Of a stretch of 64,000 nucleotides of DNA, positions 8,793 to 19,030 are shown one piece after another; within the stretch, counting starts at the first letter, position 1; every line of letters starts with the position of its first letter. The stretch is from contig NC_008044.1 in the NCBI RefSeq assembly GCF_000014065.1, forward strand, positions 581,501 through 645,500. The letters are read 5' to 3'. The notes under the pieces were generated by a model that did not search any database, had not been told where the DNA came from, and saw nothing but the letters and a program-made list of their open reading frames with translations. Made by a program: the position numbers and the translations under genes. Origin of the DNA: Ruegeria sp. TM1040. GTDB lineage: Bacteria > Pseudomonadota > Alphaproteobacteria > Rhodobacterales > Rhodobacteraceae.

Positions 8793-9185
8793 ATGATCGT
8801 ACGCGATTTCAACGAACTGAAAAACACTGACCGCTCCGTCTCTGATGCGCGCTGGACATCCACCCGTATGTTGCTCGCTGATGATGGTATGGGCTTTTCC
8901 TTCCACATCACTGTGCTGGAAGCGGGTTCTGAACATCAGTTCCACTACAAACACCACTTCGAGAGCGTTTATTGCATGAAAGGTAAGGGCTCGATCACGG
9001 ATATCGCCACCGGCGAGACCCATGAGATCAAGCCTGGTGTCATGTATGCGCTGAACCTGCACGACAAACACATCCTCCGGGCAGAAGAAGAGCTGCATAT
9101 GGCGTGCTGTTTCAACCCGCCAGTGACCGGCACAGAGGTCCATCGCGAAGATGGCTCCTATGCTCCGGCGGAGGAGCTGGCCTGA
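8793..9185 (+). CDS. ectC: L-ectoine synthase
   Basis: Cupin enzyme of 130 residues that cyclises N-gamma-acetyl-diaminobutyrate to ectoine. MIVRDFNELKNTDRSV at the start, the central YCMKGKGSITDIATGETHEI and YALNLHDKH strands are characteristic. GGAG lies about 11 nt upstream. The gap to ectB is 24 nt. No hydroxylase gene (ectD) follows, so this locus encodes ectoine but not hydroxyectoine. Confidence 0.96.
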   Translation: MIVRDFNELKNTDRSVSDARWTSTRMLLADDGMGFSFHITVLEAGSEHQFHYKHHFESVYCMKGKGSITDIATGETHEIKPGVMYALNLHDKHILRAEEELHMACCFNPPVTGTEVHREDGSYAPAEELA

Positions 9186-9210
9186 TTCAGGCTCGAGAAA
9201 CAGGTGACGT

Positions 9211-10647
9211 ATGACACATACTGTTGAAAAAATTGGCGGGACATCCATGTCCCGCGTGAACGAGCTGGTCGGCACGCTCTTTACTGGGGGTCGCAAACCG
9301 GATGATCTCTATGGCCGTGTGTTTGTGGTCTCGGCGTTTGGTGGCATCACCAACCTGCTGCTTGAACACAAGAAAACAGGTGAGCCGGGCGTCTATGCCC
9401 GGTTCGCAGACGCCGAATCCGATCATGGCTGGCACGAGGCGCTGAGTCGCGTGGGCGACGAGATGCGCAAGGCTCATGAGGCGGTTCTGGAGAACGCGGG
9501 CGATGTGGCGCAGGCTGACGCCTTTGTCTCCGAGCGCATCGAAGGCGCGCGCAACTGTCTGATCGATCTTCAGCGCCTGTGCAGCTACGGGCACTTCCGC
9601 CTGGCAGAGCACATGCTGCAAATCCGGGAGCTGCTGTCGGGGCTGGGCGAGGCGCATTCCGCCTATGTGACCGCACTTTTGTTGCAGCGCGCGGGCGTGA
9701 ATGCACGTTTTGTGGACCTCTCGGGCTGGCGCGACGAAGGTGACGTGACGCTAGAGGAACGCATCTCGAGCGCTCTAAATGACGTCGATCCGGCAACGGA
9801 AATGCCGATTGTCACAGGCTATGCACAATGCGCCGAAGGCCTGATGCGCGAGTTTGATCGCGGTTATTCCGAGGTGACGTTTTCCTGTCTGGCAGCCCTG
9901 ACCGGGGCCAGCGAGGCGATCATCCACAAGGAATTCCACCTCTCCTCGGCCGATCCGAAGCTGGTGGGTGAGGGCGTGGCGCAGAAGCTCGGCCACACCA
10001 ACTATGATGTTGCAGATCAGATGTCGAACATGGGCATGGAGGCCATCCACCCCAAGGCGGCCAAGACTCTACGTCAGGCCGATGTGCCGCTGCGGGTTAC
10101 CAATGCGTTTGAACCCGAAGATCCAGGCACGCTCATCGACGACAAGCCGGCCGATCAGCCTGCAGTGGAGATGATTACGGGTCTCGACATCATCGCGCTT
10201 GAGCTCTTTGAGCAGGATATGGTCGGGGTGAAAGGCTATGATGCTGCCATTCTTGAGGTGCTGACACGCCACGATGTGCGCATCGTCTCCAAGACCTCGA
10301 ATGCGAATACCATCACGCATTATCTCGACACTTCCTTGACGGTTTTGAAACGGGTGGAGAAAGATCTCGCAAAGATCTACCCCAACGCGGATATTTCCGC
10401 GCGGCTCCTGTCGATGGCGTCCGCAATTGGGCGCGATCTCAAGGGGTTGTCGGTTCTCACCCGTGGCTTGCAGGCCATTGCGGACGTGGGTCTCGCAAGT
10501 CTGGGCGCCTCTCAGGGGCCGCGCAACGTGGACGTACAGTTCATCGTGGAACGCGAAGATCTGAAACCTGTGATCAGTGCTTTGCACAAGGTTCTGGTCG
10601 AGGGCAGACCCGCAAAACAGGAGAAGCCGATCAAAGCGGCAGCCTGA
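9211..10647 (+). CDS. ask: Ectoine-pathway aspartokinase (Ask_Ect)
   Basis: Aspartate kinase of 478 residues. It starts with the kinase motif VEKIGGTSM, has a long catalytic domain, and ends in two ACT-like segments (around residues 320-460, including VRIVSKTSNANTITHYL). Ask_Ect isozymes are encoded at the end of ect operons in many Proteobacteria and supply aspartyl phosphate without normal lysine/threonine feedback; here the assignment rests on sequence and operon position. AGGTGA lies just before the ATG, 25 nt after ectC. Confidence 0.93.
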   Translation: MTHTVEKIGGTSMSRVNELVGTLFTGGRKPDDLYGRVFVVSAFGGITNLLLEHKKTGEPGVYARFADAESDHGWHEALSRVGDEMRKAHEAVLENAGDVAQADAFVSERIEGARNCLIDLQRLCSYGHFRLAEHMLQIRELLSGLGEAHSAYVTALLLQRAGVNARFVDLSGWRDEGDVTLEERISSALNDVDPATEMPIVTGYAQCAEGLMREFDRGYSEVTFSCLAALTGASEAIIHKEFHLSSADPKLVGEGVAQKLGHTNYDVADQMSNMGMEAIHPKAAKTLRQADVPLRVTNAFEPEDPGTLIDDKPADQPAVEMITGLDIIALELFEQDMVGVKGYDAAILEVLTRHDVRIVSKTSNANTITHYLDTSLTVLKRVEKDLAKIYPNADISARLLSMASAIGRDLKGLSVLTRGLQAIADVGLASLGASQGPRNVDVQFIVEREDLKPVISALHKVLVEGRPAKQEKPIKAAA

Positions 10648-10691
10648 CCTAAACACAGCCGTCGTCTGACAGGGATGATGCATCACCAAAG

Positions 10692-10718
10692 AAGGGGCGC
10701 CTGCGGGTGCCCCTTTGT
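10692..10718 (+). terminator. Rho-independent terminator of the ectoine operon
   Basis: Arms AAGGGGCGCC (10692-10701) and GGTGCCCCTT (10706-10715) pair fully in RNA with one G-U wobble, loop TGCG, followed by a short T-rich tail. It lies 44 nt after the ask stop. Confidence 0.8.
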
Positions 10719-11058
10719 GCGTTGCGGCTACATGTGGCTGGGAAGGTTTGTCATATCGTTTTATATTCAATGGGTTGGGGCATAGGGAGAGGATCTCCCT
10801 ATGCCCCCGGGTAACATCCCCGGCACTTAAAGAACGGTTGCAGGGGCACTCTTAACGAACGTGCAGCCATAAGGGGAATATTCATAGGAATTGCAACCTC
10901 AGATTTGGGCCTCTCCCAGATGCCTGCCTGTATAAACAGCAGTGCCGCAGCTATATGTTGAGTGAATCGGGTACGGCAGGGGCAGGCCAAGAGCAGAGTC
11001 GCTGGTTTTCGAGCGTAAAAATCGGCTCTGTGCGAGAAGTGAAGACGGACCGCGCGGG
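10719..11058. other. Intergenic region between ask and pcaB with a perfect hairpin
   Basis: No gene seen. The two genes converge here. A perfect 14-bp hairpin, GGGGCATAGGGAGA (10777-10790) with TCTCCCTATGCCCC (10794-10807) and a 3-nt loop, is followed directly by a smaller stem CCGGG (10807-10811) / CCCGG (10819-10823). Neither has a T-run on either strand, so they are not typical intrinsic terminators. The rest (10830-11058) shows nothing recognisable. Confidence 0.6.
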
Positions 11059-12132
11059 TCAACGCGTGGTGGGAGGCTCGCCGATGCGCGTGATTGCCTG
11101 CACCTGCCGGGTTGCGAGGCGGAGTGCGGCTCCGGTGCAGGTCATCATTGCCGGCAGAACCATCCACTCAAGCGTCCACATGGCGCCCGAGCGCTCCTGT
11201 TCATGCACGGAGGCCTGATGCATCAGGGCAACCTGTCCGGCGTTGTAGCGTGAGAGCGTCACCAGCATCTCTGCGGTAACCGGGTTTTGCTTGTGCGCCA
11301 TGGCAGAACTGCTGCCGCCTCCGGCCTGCGCGAGCGCATCCACACCCTGTTGCACCATCAAACACACGTCTTGGCCGAATTTGCCCAGACTGCCGGTAAG
11401 CGCAGAAAGCCATCCGGCATATGTGACCAATGAGTCGCGCTCCGTGTGCCAGCAGCGTTCAGGCGCGCGGAGCCCCAGTGCCTTTCCCATGTGGTCGGCC
11501 ATGGCGGCGGCATGGGGCTGGCTGCGCTGCCCGTCGCCAACCGGGCCACCAAATTGCAGGGCTTCTACCTCGGGGCGCAGTATCTCCAGCCGGGAGGTAT
11601 GACGCACGAGCGGTGAGATCCAGCTTGAGATCCGATGTCCGGCGGAGATCGGCAGCGCCGCCTGCATCCGGGTGCGCCCCATCAGGCGATTATCGCCATG
11701 GGTTTCTTCCAGATCGCGCAGCGCGTCGATCAGCGTGGTGAGGCGCGAGATATAAATTTCGTTTGCGGCGCGAAGAGCCAAGGCCTGTGCAGTGTCTATC
11801 AAGTCCTGACTGGTAGCCCCCGGATGCACGGCGGCGACACATTCGGCGCCGACATGGGCCTTGAGTTGACGCACATATCCGGGCACCGCCATGCCGTCGG
11901 CTGAGAGATCGCTCTGAAGCTCCGCAACATCGGGGGTGAAATCTACCATGGCCGCCAGCGCACGCTGCGCCAGACCGATGTCGATCTGCCCAACCTCTGC
12001 GGCGGCACGGGTCAGGGCCATCTCATACGCCAAGAACGCGTCTGCCGTGGCCGCCCCTTCAAACAAGGCCGTGATTTCCTGGTCGGCAAAAAGGCCTGCA
12101 AAATAGGGGTTCGATGAGGTCAGCGGATTCAC
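11059..12132 (-). CDS. pcaB: 3-carboxy-cis,cis-muconate cycloisomerase
   Basis: Fumarase/aspartase superfamily protein of 357 residues converting 3-carboxy-cis,cis-muconate to gamma-carboxymuconolactone. The superfamily signature is clear as GGGSSSAMAHKQNPV near residue 270, along with HPGATSQDLIDTAQ and SQPHAAAMADHMG segments. A GTG at 12132 (VNPLTSSNP) is chosen because AAGGA is 11 nt upstream; another GTG at 12141 has it only 2 nt away. Last gene of the pobA-pca operon, 39 nt after the DUF849 gene. Slightly shorter than many PcaB proteins. Confidence 0.92.
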   Translation of the reverse strand: MNPLTSSNPYFAGLFADQEITALFEGAATADAFLAYEMALTRAAAEVGQIDIGLAQRALAAMVDFTPDVAELQSDLSADGMAVPGYVRQLKAHVGAECVAAVHPGATSQDLIDTAQALALRAANEIYISRLTTLIDALRDLEETHGDNRLMGRTRMQAALPISAGHRISSWISPLVRHTSRLEILRPEVEALQFGGPVGDGQRSQPHAAAMADHMGKALGLRAPERCWHTERDSLVTYAGWLSALTGSLGKFGQDVCLMVQQGVDALAQAGGGSSSAMAHKQNPVTAEMLVTLSRYNAGQVALMHQASVHEQERSGAMWTLEWMVLPAMMTCTGAALRLATRQVQAITRIGEPPTTR

Positions 12133-12171
12133 AGGTGGCACGGTCCTTCGAAGCGGAGTCAGAACAGCAGA

Positions 12172-13005
12172 TCAGGCCCGCAATGGCACGTCAAGGATCT
12201 CTCTGGCCTGTTGCCAGGTGGCGACGGGGCGCTCATATTTTTCGCAGAGTTCGGCAGCGCGCCGGATCAGTGCCGCGTTAGAAGGGGCCAGCGTATTGCG
12301 GTCGAGGCGCACGTTGTCTTCAAGCCCGGCGCGCGTATGGCCCCCGGCGGCGATGGCCCATTCGTTGACGACCAATTGGTTTGCGCCAATCCCTGCGGCA
12401 CACCAGTTTGCATCGGGCGCGCGGCGTTTGACCAGATCAACATAGAAGTCGAAGACCTCCTTGTCGGCGGGCATGGCGTTTTTCACGCCCATAACAAACT
12501 GCACATAGAGTTTGCCGTAAAGCGCACCGCTCTTGTGTAGCGCAATCGCATTCAGGATATGGCTGAGGTCAAAGGCTTCCACTTCGGGTGTCACCTGATG
12601 CGTGCGCATCTCGCCCGCCAGCCAGTCCACGAGGTCAGGTGGATTCTCATAGACGCGGGTCGGGAAATTGTTCGACCCAACCGAGAGCGAAGCCATGTCG
12701 GGCGCAAGCGGCAACATGCCCCCACGCGCCTTGCCTGCACCCGACCGCCCCCCCGTGGAGAACTGGATGATCATGCCGGGGCAGTGTTTTTCCAGCCCTT
12801 CCTTGAGACGTTCGAATTTCTCCGGGTCCGAAGAGGGCGTTTGATCGTCATTCCTGACATGCGCGTGGCAGATCGTTGCGCCGGCCTCAAAGGCTTCATG
12901 GGTGCTCTCGATCTGCTCGGAGATGGTGATCGGCACCGCCGGATTGTTGTCCTTGGTCGGCAAGGACCCGGTGATGGCGACGCAGAGGATGCAGGGGGTG
13001 CTCAT
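12172..13005 (-). CDS. DUF849 beta-keto acid cleavage enzyme (BKACE), probably acting on beta-ketoadipate
   Basis: Zinc-dependent TIM-barrel protein of 277 residues. The metal motif CHAHVR (near residues 45-50) and the late GGHTRAGLEDN segment with the third ligand Glu are visible. The family condenses a beta-keto acid with acetyl-CoA, giving acetoacetate and an acyl-CoA. Lying between pcaG and pcaB, it probably converts beta-ketoadipate and acetyl-CoA to succinyl-CoA and acetoacetate, replacing PcaIJ and PcaF, which are not seen here. GAGG lies 8 nt before the ATG. The original 3-keto-5-aminohexanoate cleavage activity is less likely in this context. Confidence 0.88.
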   Translation of the reverse strand: MSTPCILCVAITGSLPTKDNNPAVPITISEQIESTHEAFEAGATICHAHVRNDDQTPSSDPEKFERLKEGLEKHCPGMIIQFSTGGRSGAGKARGGMLPLAPDMASLSVGSNNFPTRVYENPPDLVDWLAGEMRTHQVTPEVEAFDLSHILNAIALHKSGALYGKLYVQFVMGVKNAMPADKEVFDFYVDLVKRRAPDANWCAAGIGANQLVVNEWAIAAGGHTRAGLEDNVRLDRNTLAPSNAALIRRAAELCEKYERPVATWQQAREILDVPLRA

Positions 13006-13014
13006 GATCGGGCC

Positions 13015-13632
13015 TCAGATGTCGAAAAAGACGGTTTCATTGTGCCCCTGGAGGCGGATGTCAAAGTGATACTGCCCGTCGCCCTGTGCCTCGGCAATGA
13101 GGGTTTTGACACGGGTCTGATGTTCGATGCGCGTGAGGATCGGGTCGGCGACGTTTGCGTCTGCTTCGTCGGGGAAATACATCCGCGTGTGCAGGCCGAG
13201 GTTGATGCCGCGCGCGACGATCCAGAAGGTCACATGCGGGGCCTGCATGCGCCCGTCCACAAAGGGCACCGCGCCGGGCTTTACTGTGTCAAAGGCGAAG
13301 GCGCCGGTGGTCATGTCAGACGGGCAGCGCCCAAAGCCGGTGAAATTCGGATCTGCCGCGCCGCGTGTCTCGCTTGGGGCATTGAACAGACCGGCCGCAT
13401 CCGGCTGCCAGATCTCGACAAGCGCGTCGCGCAGGGGCGTGCCGGTGCCATCGATGACATGGCCGGTGATGCGGATGCGCTGACCTTTGACATCGCCGAG
13501 GATCATCTTTTGACCGAGGTCCTCGGGATAGACCCCGGCGATGTCAGCAAAATTCGGTGTACAGCCAATATGTACATAGGGGCCAGCCGTCTGAGACGGG
13601 GATTCCTTGAGGTGCGTCAGAGGTTGTACCAT
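13015..13632 (-). CDS. pcaG: Protocatechuate 3,4-dioxygenase alpha subunit
   Basis: Protein of 205 residues, intradiol dioxygenase fold. SQTAGPYVHIGC at the start and ALVEIWQPDAAGLFN plus FTGFGRCPSD are typical of PcaG. The ATG at 13632 is preferred over a TTG at 13638: GGAGGGG lies 8 nt upstream and only 2 nt separate it from the pcaH stop. The alpha chain lacks the full iron-binding set, which sits in PcaH; the two form the active heteromer. Confidence 0.94.
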   Translation of the reverse strand: MVQPLTHLKESPSQTAGPYVHIGCTPNFADIAGVYPEDLGQKMILGDVKGQRIRITGHVIDGTGTPLRDALVEIWQPDAAGLFNAPSETRGAADPNFTGFGRCPSDMTTGAFAFDTVKPGAVPFVDGRMQAPHVTFWIVARGINLGLHTRMYFPDEADANVADPILTRIEHQTRVKTLIAEAQGDGQYHFDIRLQGHNETVFFDI

Positions 13633-13634
13633 GA

Positions 13635-14357
13635 TCAAAGCCCCTCCATGCGATTTTCAAACAGGGTCTGGCGGCGGCCGCGCAGGGTGATGTCGAATTT
13701 ATAGGCACGCGCGTCCATCGGCACGGTGCGCGCCATATCAAGGGGCGCCACGAGGCTTTCAATCGCTTCGCGCGTGGGGATCGTATCCACGATTGGGCAG
13801 CGCCAAATGAGCGGATCTCCCTCGAAATACATCTGGGTGATGAGGCGCTGGGCAAAGCTCGCGCCAAAGATCGAGAAATGGATATGCGCGGGGCGCCAGT
13901 CGTTCATGGTATTGGGCCAGGGGTAGGGGCCTGGCATGATGGTGCGGAACTCGTAAAACCCCTCTGCGTCCGTGATGCAGCGCCCGCAGCCACCAAAATT
14001 GGGATCGAGCGGCGCAAGATAGCTTTCCTTCTTGTGGCGGTAGCGACCGCCTGCATTGGCCTGCCAGACCTCGATCAGCGCGCCGGGAACGCCACGGCCA
14101 AATTCATCGCGCAGCTGCCCGTGCACAATGATACGCGGGCCGATCGCCATGCCGCCGTCCTTGGCAAAATTGAGGATCAGGTCGTTGTCGCGCGGGCCCA
14201 GGATCTCGTGGCCAAAGACAGGCCCGGTTTCCTCGACCAAAGTGGTGGGAAAGGACAAGGGCGCATGGCGCGGCCCGCGCGCGACGGAGGTTTTATAATC
14301 GGGCGTGATGCTGGGGGGATGCCAGCGTCGGTCGCGATTTACATATCCGTTGCTCAT
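13635..14357 (-). CDS. pcaH: Protocatechuate 3,4-dioxygenase beta subunit
   Basis: Protein of 240 residues carrying the non-haem Fe(III) site: Tyr in [10 protein letters not shown], a second Tyr in the later IMPGPYPW segment, and two His in [10 protein letters not shown] (near residue 160). It opens the aromatic ring of protocatechuate between the hydroxyls to give 3-carboxy-cis,cis-muconate. Its ATG overlaps the pcaC stop (ATGA), so the two are translationally coupled. Confidence 0.96.
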   Translation of the reverse strand: MSNGYVNRDRRWHPPSITPDYKTSVARGPRHAPLSFPTTLVEETGPVFGHEILGPRDNDLILNFAKDGGMAIGPRIIVHGQLRDEFGRGVPGALIEVWQANAGGRYRHKKESYLAPLDPNFGGCGRCITDAEGFYEFRTIMPGPYPWPNTMNDWRPAHIHFSIFGASFAQRLITQMYFEGDPLIWRCPIVDTIPTREAIESLVAPLDMARTVPMDARAYKFDITLRGRRQTLFENRMEGL

Positions 14358-14758
14358 GACTGTTGGTCCTCCCGGTCCATTTCGGCATAGGTTTCCTTGG
14401 CCAGTTTCAGCGCATGATTTGCGCGTGGCACCCCTGCATAGACCGCGACATGCTGAAAGGCCTCAAGCACGTCGGTCTTGCTGGCGCCGGTTCGGGCCGT
14501 GGCGCGGATATGCATGGGGATCTCGTCAAAGTTCCCAAGCGCTGCCAACAGTGCGAGTGTCAGCATGGAGCGTTCGCGGTCCGAGACTCCATCGCTGGCC
14601 CAGACGTTGCCCCAGGCGGTTTCAGTGATCAGTGTTTGAAATGGCTCATCAAATGCGGTTTTGGCAGCTTCGGCACGGTCCACATGGGCGTCGCCCAAAA
14701 TCTTGCGACGGACCGCCATTCCGGCGCCGTAGCGGTCATTCGAAGGGCAATCAGACAT
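14354..14758 (-). CDS. pcaC: 4-carboxymuconolactone decarboxylase
   Basis: Protein of 134 residues of the CMD/AhpD-like family, decarboxylating gamma-carboxymuconolactone to beta-ketoadipate enol-lactone. The [17 protein letters not shown] and [20 protein letters not shown] segments are typical of PcaC. The start overlaps the end of pcaD by 8 nt and its stop overlaps pcaH by 4 nt. It is a stand-alone PcaC and not the PcaCD fusion found in some actinobacteria. Confidence 0.95.
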   Translation of the reverse strand: MSDCPSNDRYGAGMAVRRKILGDAHVDRAEAAKTAFDEPFQTLITETAWGNVWASDGVSDRERSMLTLALLAALGNFDEIPMHIRATARTGASKTDVLEAFQHVAVYAGVPRANHALKLAKETYAEMDREDQQS

Positions 14759-15538
14759 GGCCCAGCTCCTTTATGAAATCCGTCAGCATGCCTGCATAAG
14801 CGTCCGGGGCTTCGACACAGGGCAGATGGCCGCTGTCCTCGATCACATTAAAACGCGCGTTTTCTATCAGGTCGATGGTTGCTTCAACGAGGGCGGGTGG
14901 GCTCGCCCCATCGTAACGGCCAGCGATGCCGAGGGTTGGCTGGTGCAGGGTTTGTGTCAGCGCGTGCAGATCAGCGTTTGCGATTGCATGACAACTGGCG
15001 ATGTAGCCTGCTTCGGGGGTGCGCTCCAGCATGTGCCGCCAGAGGATATGGGCGTCCGTCTCGAGGAATGCGGGGGCGAACCAGCGCGCCATGACCGCAT
15101 CCGAAAGCGCGGCAATCCCGCCCGACTCGATGGCTTGGATGCGGTCCAGCCACATCTGCCTCTCACCCATCTTAGCGGCAGTGTTGGACAGAACCAACGC
15201 CGAGATCCGATCCGGAGCGCGGGCTGCGAGGGTCTGGCCGATCATGCCGCCAATCGACAGCCCCACAAACACGCAACTCGAAACGCCTGCGTAGTCCAGG
15301 AGTTCGAGCGCATCCTCTGCCAGATCGTCGATGGAATAAGGCCCCTCAGGGCAGGAACTCAGGCCGTGCCCCCGCTTGTCGTAGCGGATCAGGCGCAGAT
15401 TTTGTGGTAAGCGCGCGATCACGGCATCCCATAGCCGCAGATCGGTCCCAAGCGAGTTGGCAAAGACCACTGCCGGGCCATCCGGGCTGCCGTCCTCTCG
15501 CCAATGCAGCATGGCGTTTTGCAGGCGTGCTACCCGCA

Positions 15539-15539
<1 letters not shown>
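14751..15539 (-). CDS. pcaD: 3-oxoadipate enol-lactonase
   Basis: Alpha/beta hydrolase of 262 residues hydrolysing beta-ketoadipate enol-lactone. The nucleophile elbow is GLSIGGMIG (Ser near residue 94), the oxyanion region FANSLGTDLRLWD is near residue 27, and the catalytic His lies in DSGHLPCVEAPD near the end. Its ATG shares one base with the pobA stop (TGATG), implying coupling. Confidence 0.94.
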
Positions 15540-16747
<1,208 letters not shown>

Positions 16748-16777
16748 TCATTATTCAAAAATGAGTTATTGGCAGGT

Positions 16778-17728
16778 ATGAATACCAATATGGTAAACTA
16801 TCAGCACGCGCGTCAGGTCAAAATCCGACATATGCAGTGCTTGCTTGAGGTGGTGTCCTGTGGCAGCCTGAAGGGTGCAGCAGAGCGGCTCTATCTCACG
16901 CAGCCCGCCATCTCCCGCACGCTCAAGGAACTCGAAGACATTCTGGGCAGCACCTTGTTGTTGCGCAGTCGGGCTGGTGTCGAGCTGACGGAGGCAGGCG
17001 AAGTCTTTGCGCATTTTGCGCGAATGAGCCTTGCCGCGTTGGACCATGGGCTCGAAAGCCTCGAGCGCACCCGTGGCGGGGCGCTGCAGCAGACAGTGAC
17101 GATCGGGGCCCTTCCCAGCGTTGCGGCGGGGCTGCTGCCCAGGGTGGCCGAGGGATTTCAGCGCCTTGCGCCGGGTGCTGTTTTGCATCTCTCGGATGGG
17201 CCGCATGGGGCACTGATTGACCTTCTGCGCGGGGGCGCGGTCAGCATGGTCATCGGGCGGCTTGGAGATCCGGCCAGTATGCAGGGCGTGTCTTTCACGC
17301 AGGTTTATACCGAAGAAGTCGTCTGCGTCGTGCGCCCCGGCCACCCGTGCCTCGCGGCGCCAGAACTTGACGATCTGTCGCGTTGGCCTGTGATTTTCCC
17401 GCCAGTGAGCGCAGCAATCCGACCGCAGGTGGAGCGCTGGTTGATCAGTCATGGCCTTTCGGAGCCGCCCAATCGGATCGAGACTGTATCAGGCGCGTTT
17501 GCGCGGGTGCATGCCCGCGACACCGACGCGATCTGGATGATCTCTCATGGGGTTGTGCGCAATGAACTCTCGGACGGGCGGTTGATACGCCTGCCTTTTG
17601 ATACCTCGCTTACCAAAGGTCCGGTAGGATTGATGCAGCGTCAGGATGCGGACCCGAGCCCCCTCGAGAGCTTGTTTGTCAAAGCGCTCCATGAGGCGAT
17701 TGAAGTCTTGGGATATGATGCGAGTTGA
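16778..17728 (+). CDS. pcaQ: LysR-family activator of the pca operon
   Basis: LysR-type regulator of 316 residues. The helix-turn-helix is at about residues 20-45 (GSLKGAAERLYLTQPAISRT), followed by the effector-binding domain. The divergent position next to pobA-pca, and the N-terminal shape VKIRHMQCLLEV, match PcaQ, which in rhizobia activates pca genes in response to beta-ketoadipate-type intermediates. Starts at 16778 or 16790 (ATG) are both possible with weak ribosome sites; a TTG at 16769 is unlikely. Only about 70 nt separate it from pobA, so control sites overlap both promoters. I saw no clear ATAACC-type PcaQ box. Confidence 0.86.
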   Translation: MNTNMVNYQHARQVKIRHMQCLLEVVSCGSLKGAAERLYLTQPAISRTLKELEDILGSTLLLRSRAGVELTEAGEVFAHFARMSLAALDHGLESLERTRGGALQQTVTIGALPSVAAGLLPRVAEGFQRLAPGAVLHLSDGPHGALIDLLRGGAVSMVIGRLGDPASMQGVSFTQVYTEEVVCVVRPGHPCLAAPELDDLSRWPVIFPPVSAAIRPQVERWLISHGLSEPPNRIETVSGAFARVHARDTDAIWMISHGVVRNELSDGRLIRLPFDTSLTKGPVGLMQRQDADPSPLESLFVKALHEAIEVLGYDAS

Positions 17729-17738
17729 ACGCTCGCCC

Positions 17739-17790
17739 GGGGTAGGGCTGGGCGTTGCCCCTCGCCGCGGGGTGTTTGCAAAGAAGATGA
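17739..17790 (+). repeat. Degenerate Rhodobacterales REP-like element, copy A
   Basis: The stretch with GGGCGTTGCCCCTCG followed by GCGGGGTGTTTGCAAAGAAGA resembles, in order and spacing, the reverse complement of 55891-55938 (CGAGGGGC-AGC-GCCCCTCG, then CCCGGGATATTT and TTAGAAGA). It sits just after the pcaQ stop. Classification as a dispersed intergenic repeat comes from the two copies here and from memory of similar motifs in roseobacters. Confidence 0.45.
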
Positions 17791-18074
17791 CGAAGCCCTG
17801 TTGTTTTGATGCGTCTCCGGCCGGAAATCGATGCTCGCGCAGCCGTGACGATCTGTGAATGCAGGTTGGTTTCGACAAACAGGGATATGCTTATTCATAT
17901 ATTTCAATCGGTTACTGTGTTTTTTTGGTTTTTCATGATCTTTTGTGACGCAATTCACAGAGGACAGGCCAGAGTGTTTGTATAACACTGGGCAAGGCGC
18001 GCTTGAAAACTGCGCTCATGACACGCACATGGGCTGAGATTGAGGTCCTTCTGTATTCGAAAGGGACAGTTCCG
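17791..18074 (+). promoter_or_regulatory. rpoH upstream region
   Basis: No gene seen. The region is AT-rich around 17880-17945. It includes the CRP-like dyad and the TATAAC box listed separately, and a dyad GTGTT (17974-17978) / AACAC (17984-17988) across the -10 box. In-frame ATG codons exist at 18003 and 18018 but lack good ribosome sites, so the mRNA probably has an untranslated leader of about 80 nt, which could bear thermosensitive structure; I did not fold it. Confidence 0.5.
17944..17959. promoter_or_regulatory. CRP-type operator upstream of rpoH
   Basis: TGTGACGCAATTCACA is TGTGA-N6-TCACA, the exact CRP half-sites and spacing. A TATAAC box at 17981-17986 predicts a transcription start near 17993, placing the dyad centre at about -41.5, the class II activator position. 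No -35 consensus is visible, as expected for an activated promoter. Which CRP/FNR-family protein binds is unknown. Confidence 0.55.
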
Positions 18075-18974
18075 ATGGCAAATTATGCAAACCTTCCCGC
18101 CCCGTCTCCCGAAGGCGGACTCAATCGGTATCTGCAGGAAATTCGCAAGTTCCCGCTTCTGGAGCCGGAAGAGGAATACATGCTGGCCAAGAGATGGGTC
18201 GAAGAGCAGGACACCGAAGCCGCGCACAAGATGGTAACATCGCATCTGCGACTGGCAGCAAAAATTGCCATGGGATACCGGGGTTACGGGTTGCCTCAGG
18301 CAGAAGTCATTTCTGAAGCTAATGTTGGTCTGATGCAGGCGGTAAAGCGGTTCGATCCGGAAAAAGGCTTCCGTCTGGCAACCTATGCGATGTGGTGGAT
18401 CCGCGCCTCCATTCAGGAGTATATCCTGCGGTCCTGGTCGCTGGTGAAGCTTGGGACCACATCTGCGCAGAAGAAGCTGTTTTTCAATCTGCGCAAAGCC
18501 AAGGCCCGGATCGGTGCACTTGAGGATGGAGATCTGCGGCCCGAAGTGGTGAAGAAGATCGCCACAGATCTTGGCGTGACCGAGGATGAGGTGATCTCCA
18601 TGAACCGACGTATGTCGGGCGGCGATGCGTCGCTCAATGCCATGGTGGGCAGCGACGGTGACAGCACCATGCAGTGGCAGGATTGGCTCGAGGATGAGGA
18701 CGCCGATCAGGCGGGAGATTACGAGGCCCGTGACGAGCTGCAAGCGCGCCGGGAGCTTCTCGCCGAGGCCATGAGCGTCCTCAACGATCGCGAGAAAGAC
18801 ATTTTGACCCAGCGTCGTCTGGCCGAGCAGGCCAAGACGCTTGAAGAGCTGAGTGTCCAATATGATGTGAGCCGGGAGCGCATTCGCCAAATCGAAGTGC
18901 GCGCCTTTGAAAAGCTACAGAAGAAAATGCGCGAGCTCGCGGCTGGCAAGGGGATGCTGCAGTCGAAGCTCTGA
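18075..18974 (+). CDS. rpoH: RNA polymerase sigma-32 factor
   Basis: Protein of 299 residues directing heat-shock transcription. Region 2 includes EANVGLMQAVKRFDPEKGFR and TYAMWWIRASIQEYILRSW; the RpoH box is seen as QKKLFFNLR (near residue 133); region 4 ends with YDVSRERIRQIEVRAFEKL. ATG 18075 is chosen because AAAGGGA is about 8 nt upstream and it gives the usual length; the frame is open further upstream. Many Rhodobacterales have two rpoH genes, and which paralogue this is cannot be told. groESL at 56 kb carries CIRCE, so its main control may be HrcA. Confidence 0.95.
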   Translation: MANYANLPAPSPEGGLNRYLQEIRKFPLLEPEEEYMLAKRWVEEQDTEAAHKMVTSHLRLAAKIAMGYRGYGLPQAEVISEANVGLMQAVKRFDPEKGFRLATYAMWWIRASIQEYILRSWSLVKLGTTSAQKKLFFNLRKAKARIGALEDGDLRPEVVKKIATDLGVTEDEVISMNRRMSGGDASLNAMVGSDGDSTMQWQDWLEDEDADQAGDYEARDELQARRELLAEAMSVLNDREKDILTQRRLAEQAKTLEELSVQYDVSRERIRQIEVRAFEKLQKKMRELAAGKGMLQSKL

Positions 18975-19030
18975 TCTTCTGTCTCAGAGATGTCCATTGA
19001 TGCGCCAATCTCCCTCGGCGCGGACATTCG

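Noticed and set aside
10799-11167. A 122-codon minus-strand frame between ask and pcaB
   Set aside because: It overlaps the pcaB 3' end in another frame, runs through the hairpin and is rich in rare residues (His, Cys, Arg) without a domain.
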